From Apostichopus japonicus (Eukaryota; Echinodermata; Holothuroidea; Aspidochirotida; Stichopodidae): a DNA stretch of 64,000 bases. This document shows, piece after piece, positions 52,401-61,499 of the stretch. The stretch is taken from NCBI RefSeq assembly GCF_037975245.1, contig NC_092570.1, positions 18,267,918 through 18,331,917 on the forward strand, given 5' to 3'. The notes under the pieces are model-generated. The model was not told where the DNA came from and did not search any database. It was given only the letters and a program-made list of their open reading frames with translations. The position numbers and the translations under genes were made by a program. Numbering within the stretch: the first letter of the stretch is position 1; every line of letters starts with the position of its first letter.

Positions 52401-54084
52401 TAGGACCCATTTTGTCTTGTCCAGCACTGACCTGCTTCACACCTTGTCCTATCTGGGTTTTGTTTAACTTTTGAGGCAAGTTCTTTCCAATGTTTCCTGT
52501 GCTTTGACTAGAATAGTTTTGTGTTCTAGCATTTTTGTTATCAGAACCAATGTCTCCTTTACCCACTTTATTGGTGTGATTGCCTGTACTAGAATTGAAA
52601 GACTTTTGTTTCAGATGGGTCTGCTCTGGTCTAGTATTTGTCACAGGTTGCGCTTTTGAATTGGCCCCAGAAGGATATGAAGATGGCATGATGGGGCGTA
52701 AGTTAGACAATTTACTACCATTCCCTCTTTGCTGAATTTCCTGGGAATGCCATGGTTCTCTTTTATCTCTAAAGTCCACTTGTCTTCTACTATCCCCAGG
52801 AACTGTTCTAGTCTCTGTTGATGGTATTCCTGGCGAATATCCTCCTTTTGCAGAAAACTTGCTGTTTGCAGAACCAGCTGTGTTTTGTGACTTTTGACCA
52901 AACTGGTTTCTATGTTCTCTACCTTTCTGGCTGTACTGACTAACAGACCGACTCCCTGGAGAGTTACTTTGATTGTTCTTAGAGTTCCAGCTAGAGCCAG
53001 ACTGACTCGAAAACTGACTCACTGTAGGTTGGTTGCTTGCAATGTTTCCAGTGTTCCAATCAGTGTGTGAAGGTGCTTGATACGTCTGATTAACATTAGC
53101 TGATCTTTGGTCATTTCTAACGTAAGATCTATTTGGTTGAGTAAAACCATCACCTGGCCTAGAACCATATATGCTTTGGCTTCCATAATCCTGCGTTTGA
53201 GTTGGCTTGTATGCATCACTTTGTGATGAAATTTGAGCTGCTCCCTGATTATATCCATCTCCACTGGTTGAAGTTTGGTTGTAGTTATAGTAATAACTTT
53301 GATCTGTTTGCTGATGCTCAGCATTCGCTTGCGGTTGGGTGGACACATATGCATTTTGAGGAGCTGCATTACTATATGCTGAGCTCTGACCCAGACTTGT
53401 TCCCTGTCCCTGATTAGGCTTACTCCAATCCTGTGTCTGTAGATGAGAATTAAAGTTAGGCCCTGCATTATTAGTTTCATTTGTCTTGTTATAGCTGTAA
53501 GAAGTTTGATCTGGGGGCTTATTTATATTTTCATAGCCTCCACTATCATGGGGTACGTACTGCGTATACTGTGCCACGTTGGAAGGTTGGTTAGTTTCTG
53601 TTGTGGTGGTTGTAGTCGTGCTCGTGTATCCTGCATAATACTGTCCTTGGGACTGGTTCTGCGACGGTGTGTAATATTGACTCTGAGTGTTGTCAGTAGG
53701 CTGAGCTACACTGGAGCTTGACGTGTTTGACTGTGAATAGTCTGAATAAGACCCATATGTTACTCCAGGGGCAGATGTCTGAGTGTCAGTGTAATTAGAT
53801 TGCCCTGCAACATTGGCATTATCATACGAGGAGGCATATGAATACGACTGATATGGATATGATCCTTGATTCGCGCTACTGGTACTTGTATAGTCCGTAC
53901 TATTGGTATCGGTTCCTGCGTACACTTGGCCTTGATAGGACGCAACGTCTTGCCCGCTGCTGGTCGTAGAGTAAGCATTTTCGGATGGATAACTCTGCGA
54001 TGGGTCGCTATACGTAGAATACGAAGAAGCCTGTGTTGTAGGATATTGAGAGTAATAGTCGTAGGTGTTCTGTTGGTACGCCAT
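40450..54084 (-). CDS. NUFIP1: NUFIP1-like zinc finger protein, box C/D snoRNP assembly factor (12 exons, 1756 aa)
   Basis: Coding exons, minus order: 51385-54084, 50261-50398, 49152-49294, 47946-48038, 46827-47110, five 69-bp exons (45910-45978, 45660-45728, 45300-45368, 44891-44959, 44324-44392), 42518-42678 and 40450-41856. All phases agree; the sum is 5271 bases. Exon 1 (residues 1-900) is Tyr/Gln/Ser-rich, then Pro/Arg/Gly-rich with MPPRGP repeats. Residues 924-944 form a CX2CX12HX3H finger; exon 3 adds a second Cys/His finger followed by WLEERKR. NFPT (995-998) and the ANI..KK..GAVL..G region match the NUFIP1 core that binds SNU13/15.5K. Residues 1120-1234 are five 23-aa repeats. TLLEM/LLAPEMRHERNLVLQCVR near 1284-1306 is the conserved NUFIP1 C-terminal block. 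An acidic tail of about 440 residues ends in a basic KPKRTSMRRSSRRKR, a likely nuclear signal. In the family, NUFIP1 acts with the R2TP complex in snoRNP assembly. Confidence 0.9.
43999..44890. repeat. Direct segmental duplication in the NUFIP1 intron region
   Basis: About 320 bases starting near 43999 (ATAAAACTGAACGCTCAACG and on through AGCCTAATGTT, GGCCTAATGTT and CACAATAAAGGTAT blocks) recur from about 44571, at a 570-base offset, each followed by one copy of the 69-bp exon (44324-44392 and 44891-44959). Similarity is high, so this is the youngest step in the exon amplification. Confidence 0.85.
44543..44570 (+). mobile_element. SINE family 1 head fragment in a NUFIP1 intron
   Basis: ACATCAT is followed by GGAGTGTTAGCTCAGTGGTT and then breaks off into the duplicated segment at 44571. 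Only the first 26 or so bases of the SINE remain. Confidence 0.7.
44977..45080 (+). mobile_element. Half copy of the foldback element in a NUFIP1 intron
   Basis: Starts GTGTAAAAGTAAG and holds GCCTGACGTTTCGATCCTAG and AACAGTAACAGAAGGGACAA as in 420-590, but lacks the inverted right half. It runs into a short ACACGCACAAAA repeat (to about 45125). Confidence 0.75.
45407..45640 (+). mobile_element. tRNA-derived SINE (family 1), near full length, in a NUFIP1 intron
   Basis: Complete head (GGAGTGTTAGCTCAGAGGTT), body and GCAGGAGGATCTAAAATACA tail, inserted antisense to NUFIP1 between the second and third copies of the 69-bp exon. The tail joins ATCATTTAAATTG, the sequence found uninterrupted beside the other exon copies. 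Confidence 0.85.
46137..46173 (+). mobile_element. SINE family 1 head fragment in a NUFIP1 intron
   Basis: CATCAT then GGAGTGTTCGCTCAGTGGTT and CGCCGGTGCC, then reversion to intron-like sequence (TTGTGTGTGACATCACTCC). Truncated copy at the same kind of junction as the fragment at 44543. Confidence 0.7.
47170..47440 (-). mobile_element. tRNA-derived SINE (family 2), in a NUFIP1 intron
   Basis: On the minus strand the head reads GTGGCCGAGTGGATAAAGGC (box A) and then GGGGTTCGATTCCC (box B), like a Leu/Ser-type tRNA with a long variable arm. The body is shared with 37625-37745. It lies between the exons at 46827-47110 and 47946-48038, in the same orientation as the gene. Confidence 0.7.
48185..48505 (-). 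mobile_element. tRNA-derived SINE (family 3) with AAAGCGCT/TATATAAA tail
   Basis: Minus-strand head GTGGCCAATTGGCTAAGGCG, then CTGGTTCGATTCCTG (B box), then CCTTGGGCAAGATGC and a tail with GTAAAGCGCTTTGAGAC and AAAGCGCTATATAAAT. The tail type is widespread in animal SINEs (V-SINE-like in my judgement). Lies in the intron between exons 48038 and 49152. Confidence 0.75.
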
Positions 54085-54458
54085 CGTTAAACGGAATCCT
54101 GACTCGGCTTCCTAAAGATCGTGGTTTACCATCGCGCCTAGCGTTAAGTATAGAGCGTACATGCAGTGCATACAGACCTTCTGCAATGAAACAAACGCGC
54201 TTTTGGGGGCTTCTGGGAGTAGCTGGTAGAAGAGGATATTTTCGTTTGCCGCCCCCTATTCATAGTACAGCCAACGATATACAGGCTATTGGTTCAGAGT
54301 TCGACTGCGGTCCCTTTTCATCTGCATATTTCTATATAATCTTTCATAATTATTTTTTAGCGTTCGAGATGTAAAATGTTACTCAAATTAGTATTATGTT
54401 TCATTAATTCGCACTGTAGGCCTAATGGCATTATTTCAGTAACAGTGCTGATTAGTGC
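54085..54458. other. Upstream region of NUFIP1
   Basis: Should hold the promoter and 5' leader. The first about 200 bases upstream of the start are less AT-rich and have a few CpG. No TATA box was identified, as expected for a housekeeping gene. Confidence 0.35.
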
Positions 54459-54820
54459 TTAAAGGGTGTGAAGACTCACGCAAAAAGAAACTTCTAATGC
54501 CGGTAATCTGACCTAGTTTCGAATGCGGTGTAAGAGAAGTGGTAGACGCCACCATCGATCCCAGAAAATAAACACACAGCTTGCTACCGTCGGTAATAAG
54601 ACACTAATGTACAGTCAGTACATACAGCTGCGGTCAATACCCACAGCACAGCGTACAAACGAAACAGCGATTGACATCTCAGGTCCAGCTAAAGATAACA
54701 AGGTATCACGTTTCATTACTGTCTGCATTTTGTAGCGACACGAACAAAACTTCACTTGCAAGCAACAGAAAGTTTTCACAGGGCCGCACGCGGTTTGGGG
54801 CGAGTCTTCAATGCCATTAA
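54459..54820 (+). mobile_element. TTAA-flanked MITE, family A, full-length copy
   Basis: Starts TTAAAGGGTGTGAAGACTCA and ends GAGTCTTCAATGCCATTAA, about 362 bp. Close to 21669-22035 over its whole length, and to 18161-18344 at its ends. It begins 375 bases upstream of the NUFIP1 start codon. Confidence 0.82.
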
Positions 54821-54927
54821 AACCCCAATATGCATTCGTGCTTGACGGTCTAAACAACCACGTTTCTTCTTTGTACTATACTGTAGTAAATGATCACACA
54901 ATCTTGATGAGATATGTATGAATACAC

Positions 54928-55008
54928 ATATATATATATATATATATACATACATATATAAACATATATATATAATTATATATATACTTATATATATATA
55001 TATATAAG

Positions 55009-55091
<83 letters not shown>

Positions 55092-55095
55092 TATT
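54928..55095. repeat. (AT)n/(TATA)n microsatellite
   Basis: About 170 bases of almost pure alternating AT with a few interruptions (TTATATATATA, CATACATATA). Self-complementary and able to form cruciforms. Confidence 0.95.
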
Positions 55096-55149
55096 GTACT
55101 AGTGTTCCACTAGTCTCAACATATATTATGTACTTATAAAGTTAAAGTT

Positions 55150-55520
55150 GAAGGTTTACAGTCTTGTATGAGGCTAATGCCTCCTCACACGACTTTACAA
55201 CTTAACCCCTGGTCATTGGTAACTTGTCACACCCACACACCAAAGTGTGCACAATTCAATCAATCTCTCCTGGGGCACCACAGTGCACCACAACCACGTG
55301 TCCCCCGGGGGACTTCCCATAGGGTGCAGCCACAAACCGGCGCACGCACCTATATTTACAAGTTACCTCGCAGGTCCCCATTTATACACCTGGGTGAAGA
55401 GAGGCAATGGAGATAAAGCGCCTTGCCCAAGGACACAACGCAATGATCTGGCCAGGGCTCGAACCTGTAATCCTTAGATCACAAGTCCACTGCCTTAACC
55501 ACTTGACCACAACGCTCTTT
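55150..55520 (-). mobile_element. tRNA-derived SINE (family 3 relative)
   Basis: Minus-strand head GTGGTCAAGTGGTTAAGGCA, CAGGTTCGAGCCCTGG (B box) and CCTTGGGCAAGGCGC, sharing with 48185-48505 the GTGTCCTTGGGCAAG block and the AATGACCAGGGG block, but with a different, longer middle. A fragment of its tail phrase AACCTTCAACTTTAACTT also occurs near 34978-34996. Confidence 0.75.
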
Positions 55521-56039
55521 ATACTTATGTATAAATATGTATATATTTATATAATAAATATCAACAAAAGAGAAAAATTCCCTTCACGACTGGTTTCGTC
55601 CTTTTGGGACTCATCGGGCGTAGTTAGGAATCAAATTCCGGGCCTTGTGCGGTAAAAATGCCACAAATACTTGTAAAGCTTGCCAAATACTTGTAAAGCT
55701 TGTATCTTCGATTGTAAGCGATTCTCGTAAATTTATTGTTTGCAATACAGTTATGTACTTTATTTTAACATCTGTTTAGTGGGATCTCTTTTGCATCTAG
55801 CAACGTTAACAAAACTGTTGACTATATCTTTACACCAATCATGCTGCTTCATGCATTAAAAAGGCTAAGTAAGACGTACCAGTTTGGAATATATCAGTTT
55901 ATGAAGAAATCTATCAATGACATCAAAATCAAACCATGGATGACTTTGAATTTTCTGAAAGTGAATAGTTAGAAAGCAGGACTGTTGATCATCTGTTTAA
56001 AATCTACTCATACAAAACTTACAATTCTTGCATTTGGGA

Positions 56040-56470
56040 TAGGAGATTGTGTAATCAAACCATGTGAGCAAGCTTGTAGCTTGGGAGTTGTGTTTGATTC
56101 TTCTTTTAAGTGCTGACAGCCATATTACCAAAGAGTGCCAGTGGGCATTCCACAACATCCAGAACATCGTCACAGATTCGGCACTTATCAACTCCATAAC
56201 AACATCCACCCACATTGGTGCAGTCCTGTCTTCTATTGCATCTTGACGATTGCAATGCACTCCTTATTGGATTTCCTAAACATCTTCTCGATAAACTTCA
56301 ACATTTCCAGAACTGTGCAGCGAGATTGGCTACAAAAACCCAAAAAAATCAACATATCACACCAATTCTGAACGAGCTCCACTGGCTTCGAATTGTGGAC
56401 AGAATCAACCATAAAATATCTTGTGCAAGTGTTCAGAGCAATAAAATGGTTCAGCGCCTTCAGAAAGTTT
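56040..56470 (+). mobile_element. LINE remnant, C-terminal part of a CR1/L2-like reverse transcriptase
   Basis: In two shifted frames: GVVFDSSFK, then HITKECQWAFHNIQNI, then (after a stop at the usual SRLDYCNALL position, seen as LDDCNALLIGFPKHLLDKLQ) NCAARLATKTQ and ILNELHWLRIVDRINHKI. These are typical of the thumb/C-terminal region of CR1/L2-group elements. Frameshift and stops show decay. Confidence 0.75.
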
Positions 56471-57768
56471 GGGTCGCACAAAACATTTGTGGACTGTCAC
56501 AATAGATGATAACTTACATGATAAATATACTCAAGTAACTTTATCATTGCTAGTTTTGTATGGTACACAGCCAAAAAGCTACAGGCTACTGAGGTTTCCA
56601 TTTTCCATGGGTATTACAGCATATCTATGTTTCACACATGTCCACAAACATTTTGGTCACTTTCACATAATATGCACTTAGAAATTTGCTCAGACAAAGA
56701 AGATAAAGCCCACGCCAGAAAGGGAAAAAAAGAGTATCAAAGGCAGGATTGAAATTTTGTTAAATATAAAAACACAAACAGCACACCTAAAATATCAAAA
56801 GTAATATTCCAAGTGAAAAGATATAAAACTTAATCATTCTTGTGAAAACTTAAAATCTGTCATTAAAAGCTATTATACTAATGAACAGAGAGTGGACACT
56901 TGAACACAGAATGAGAACAGGTAGTAAATATTCTGTAATATTTTGTTAAGTCATGGACTACATCTGGTGAGTGACTTAACTGAAGTAGCTGTGTTGGTTG
57001 CAACAAGGCTGGCCTCTCTTCCTGTTTGACACAAAAACTTTAATAACAAGGCAGTTCTCCAGTGACCAATCCAACATCATTCAAAAATTTAACAAACGTT
57101 AACAAGTTACATTTCTGATGAGACTTTTTCATGAGGGAATTTTGAATTAGTACAAAAGAAGAAATGTTCAAATTGGTGCAAATAACTAAATGACCTAAAT
57201 TTGATGAACCTCTTCAATCTTATTTTGAGCAATAATTTGCAGGTTTGGCAAAATTGGCAACCAAACTGAAAAGTCTATGTGAGCATTAACACAAGAGGAA
57301 ATCTACTCCTAGTTATGAGAGCGCCCTCAGTTGGTCACTCTTGTGTTTCTGGGTCTATTTGCTTTGAGGTGTACTGCCAAAGAACAAGATAAACTGAGTC
57401 TTAAATACATCTTTATATAGTCTGCATGAATGCATAAATTACCATCGCTACGTTCCTTTGACAGATCTTCTGGTATAAAATTTACCTTCCATGAGAAGTA
57501 AAATTCAAACGGTCTTCAAAAGTCACATCTACCCTCCTCAAAAAAACAACCCAAAAAAACATTAGTTAGCTCTGTAACATTCCTGGAAAATCAGCCTTGG
57601 GCAGTAAACCCCTCCTCTGGAAAAATTCTGTCTTTCAATTCAGTACATACTATCTGCAAAGTTATATATCAAAACTGAATAATCATGTGCTACATCTTTG
57701 GGCTTCATCAAACCCTTAATGACATCATCAAGTTTCTACAGGGTTAAAGGTCATTTGCAGGAGTCATG

Positions 57769-60700
57769 TCACATGCGTCGATCATTCGGTTGCTTTTGCT
57801 GCAATTGCTTTAGAGCTGCCTTGCCATATCCTCCCCTTCCACCGTCATACTCTGCTCTGTATTCATCACGAACCTGAAACCAGAAAGACAAAGATCACAG
57901 TACTTAAAAGAGCTGGTCAACTCTTCTACCAAGTATAGGGCTACAAAAAGAACTTTTAAGGGTGATGTTAGGAACAAACTTAATTTGCATATGTTCTAGA
58001 ACATAACATAAACATTGCTTTCGGTCCAGCTTGTACTTTTCTACCAATTTTGGGGAAGTTACCCTTCAAGCATCAGAGGCTCATCAATTCAAGACATAGC
58101 TTAGGCTACTTAGCCTAACACGTAGAAATTACAAAAGTTTTTTGTGTGAGACCCCAAAACACATTAGGAAATAAAGCACGTTTATGTGACCAGATGAGAC
58201 ATTTACAATGCATTATAAATGTAGTTACAAATGGTCTTGCAAGTCTTCCAAGGGTGCTCTGTTCTTCATAGAAGTGAAAAGAGCATGTTATGGTTGACTA
58301 TATACAATTGATAAACCAGTGACAATAAAAAGACGTTTAGGTGATCTTTTCTGGATCCTTCAAGCCATTTCCTGACATTAAAAGGATTATATAGTGACAG
58401 TAAATAAAATGAAACTAAATATTGGAACATTTACAGCATTTTCCATCACATTCACACAATTATGATGTTTGCACACACAGGTTTAGGTGGCATTTAACAA
58501 AGAACATATTAGTAATGCTAATTAACATATTAAACTTATTAGTAATGCTAACTAAGATGAAGTTGCTTTTTTGTCTGTAAAGATGTAATCCTCCTATTGG
58601 TAAACCTTTATTGACCCCCCCCCACCCCCTCCCCTACCAGAATCCTGGTTACACAATGAACCCTGCTTTGAACTGATCTACATACCTGTCCTCCACTTCT
58701 GCCTCTCCCATACTGTCTTCCTTCCACAAAACCAGCATCCCAGTCACCTCTGATGATTCTGTCATCTAGCCTTGTACCACTTATATACATTAATGCATGC
58801 TTGGCATCCTCTCTTCTGTAAAACCTGTAAGCGTTGGGTAAGAAATGAATATTTATAAAGGCTTAGAGGGAATGACTTAGCTTTAGGTAATCAAGAATGG
58901 CATTATCAAACAATGACCAAAACCCAAAAAATCTCAGCATCTTACACCAAGCGATATGTTGCATCTCAGTTTTATGTGTACTATCACACCCTTTATACCT
59001 CATTTGCACTGTTTGAAGTGTTTACTTAAAAAAGGCTCTGTAATTGAACCCCTATTGCTAGAGAAAAATATCCCTTAGCAACCAAACTTGTGGTTTTCAC
59101 CATTTTTGCCTGACATTTGGAACTGGAACATTTAGTTTATGATTATTAACAATATTTTCAATTTACCAGAACTGTAGTTTGCACATTCCAAGTACTTGCA
59201 TGAAGGGGACTACTGAACTCAGAAAATAGGGCACATTAAGGCCTTTCACCAACAGTACATGAAGAAAGAAGGAGTTGGGTTAAGTTGATGTCACAATCTT
59301 AACATGTTTCACAGTGGAACGGATGCAATTTCCTTCATTACTACACCCATTGCCAAAACAAAGAACGCTGCCACTCACTCCCTACATTCCTCTCCCCCCC
59401 CCCCACCCCCATCATCACCCTTGCCAGCCTTGTGCTTGGTTATCCTAGATAGAAAGCAGGTTGGTATGCTTTTATCATAGGAATTTACTGACAGACATAC
59501 AGTTTAAACAATTCCTGAAGAAAAGGGAAAAAAATACTTACTCAAGAAAACAGAATCCACAAGGTGTTTTCTTAACTTTGTCTAATCCCATGATGATGCG
59601 CTTTATATCTCCACATTTCGAGAAAAGCTCATGGATTTGTTCTTCGGTTGTAAAGAAGGAAAGGTTTCCGATGTATAGTGTACTACTCAGCCGGAGTCTT
59701 TTCTCTTGCTCAGTCATGTTACCCTAAGAATGCGAGAGACAGTTCATGTCAGGAGTTAATGGTGATTCTATTGGGTTTTTGAAGAGAACTTTGTGTGGCA
59801 AAGAAGTTAAAACATACTCACAAAACATGCATTTTAACAGAACTCACTTGCTAACAATTACTTATCTTACCTGTAAAAAGTACTGTTCACCCTACTTATA
59901 CTGCTAATCATGGTATTAATGTTAGTTATAAATGTATCTATATAAGTATTTTAATTTGGCAGAAATAAAAATATCCACAGTATTCTTTTGCTATCATACT
60001 GGGAGTAAATAATCCTCATCATTAATTCTACTCATTCATTTTTCTAAACTGCAGTACATCCATAAGTCTGTCATATGATACACTGCAACACCTTATTTCC
60101 AAGGCCATTTTTACACCAACTTTGGGATCACCAGTACAGAACATGTTACAATTACACTAGTGTCCAATTACTAGCAGAATAAGGCAACACAACATGTTAT
60201 TCTCCCAACTGCTGGATGTATAACCTGGGCAGTATAACTGCCAGGGGAATTTATAACATGCCGTTTCCATATTCGTTCAGCTGTCAGGGAACATTGCAAA
60301 TGTTAGCCTTATTCATCTGGTGCCGGGGGAATAAGTTGACCCATTCCCTTATTTGTCCTAAACCATAGGCCTACGTAACTGAAGCCACTCAATCACATGT
60401 AACTGCCACATAGCAAGCAACAGTATCAATATGCACAAGCCATAATCCTGTTACTGTTAGGAATAGACTACAGTGTACAGCAGATAATAATGTACAATGC
60501 ACAAATACTGCACTAATAACAACTGGTAGTAGAAGGCACGCCTCCATACTATCGATGGCAATATGCTCAACAAAGGGCTGCTTCATCACCGGTGTTATGG
60601 CATTTCTTCTGCGATACACTTGGAAAGGCATGTTAAGTTATTTGGTGGGACCATTATGCTTTACATATAGTTCTCGTAGGCCTGTATTTTTACATGCCAG

Positions 60701-61139
60701 CAGTACCTGCAACGTCTACGCCCTACTTTGCACAAATTATTCCTTATCCTCAGATAATGACAACCTAGTCACACTACCATTGACGTATTGACCATTTATA
60801 GGCCTATGGAACACGTTAAGTTCATGCTATTGGTTAGGAAGCTTTTAGTGTTATTATACGCTTTATATTAAACGTAGTTTACGTCAGTAAGATGTGAACT
60901 GTAAATGTGTTACAACGCCAAGTAAATGCAAGGAAAGGCTAGGCTGATATTTCGCTAAACTGGTACTCTTTGGTTATTAGTTTACATCACATCACAACAA
61001 AGACATATCGGTCGGCATAAAATGTCTCAGCTCTTACTCATATGTAAATGCAATACAACAATCTCACCCGAAAATGTTGATCTCTGTATGTACTCAGTTC
61101 TGCACTTTTAAAGTGCCTGTGCATCAAAGTGTTCGTCAT
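57769..61139 (-). CDS. NCBP2: Nuclear cap-binding protein subunit 2 (CBP20), 4 exons, 165 aa
   Basis: Coding exons, minus order: 61068-61139, 59542-59723, 58686-58824 and 57769-57873. Phases 0, 2, 0 agree; total 498 bases. The first exon carries the start and the STYRDQHFR segment conserved before the RNP domain, so the Met at 59717 is internal. Exon 2 has LYIGNLSF (RNP2) and [17 protein letters not shown] (RNP1, across the next junction). Exon 3 has [32 protein letters not shown], the C-terminal cap-contacting segment. Exon 4 has [18 protein letters not shown]. The protein is a single RRM that binds the m7G cap of nuclear RNA together with NCBP1 (CBP80), acting in splicing, 3' processing, export and snRNA transport. 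Length fits the family (156 aa in human). A candidate ATTAAA poly(A) signal is near 57039-57044. Nothing is odd about the gene. Confidence 0.96.
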
Positions 61140-61334
61140 TTTGATAACTGGTTTACTTCAGGCGTAGGATACGGAAATTCCACTAACACTCAGTACAGTC
61201 TTTCGGCGAATAACATAAATATTAGTCAATATGCAAATCACCGCGAAATACGCCGATGATGTCAAGTGGGTTAAGCGTAAAGTATGGGACGCCAAAAGCG
61301 TTACTCTATGGAACGCCAAAAGGAGTTCACGTGG

Positions 61335-61495
61335 CGTTGCTACAGAAGGTGCTATACCCTAACCAGGAGGTGTTGCTACCCTAAACAGGAGGTGCTACTA
61401 CCTTAAACAGGAGGTACTACTAACCTAAGCGGGAGGTGCTTATACCCTTAACAGGAGATGCTACTACTCATAAGTGATGATACTACTATAAAATA
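61335..61495. repeat. Short tandem repeat, unit about 27 bp
   Basis: Six degenerate units of AACAGGAGGTGCTACTACCCT type, about 200 bases upstream of the NCBP2 start codon. No coding role is evident. Confidence 0.8.
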
Positions 61496-61499
61496 GTGG

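Noticed and set aside
59461-59727. 88-codon plus-strand frame over NCBP2 exon 2, and a start for NCBP2 at the Met at 59717
   Set aside because: The plus frame is a shadow of the exon. The Met at 59717 is internal: an AG acceptor precedes GGTAAC at 59723, and the exon at 61068-61139 supplies the conserved YRDQHFR segment in phase.
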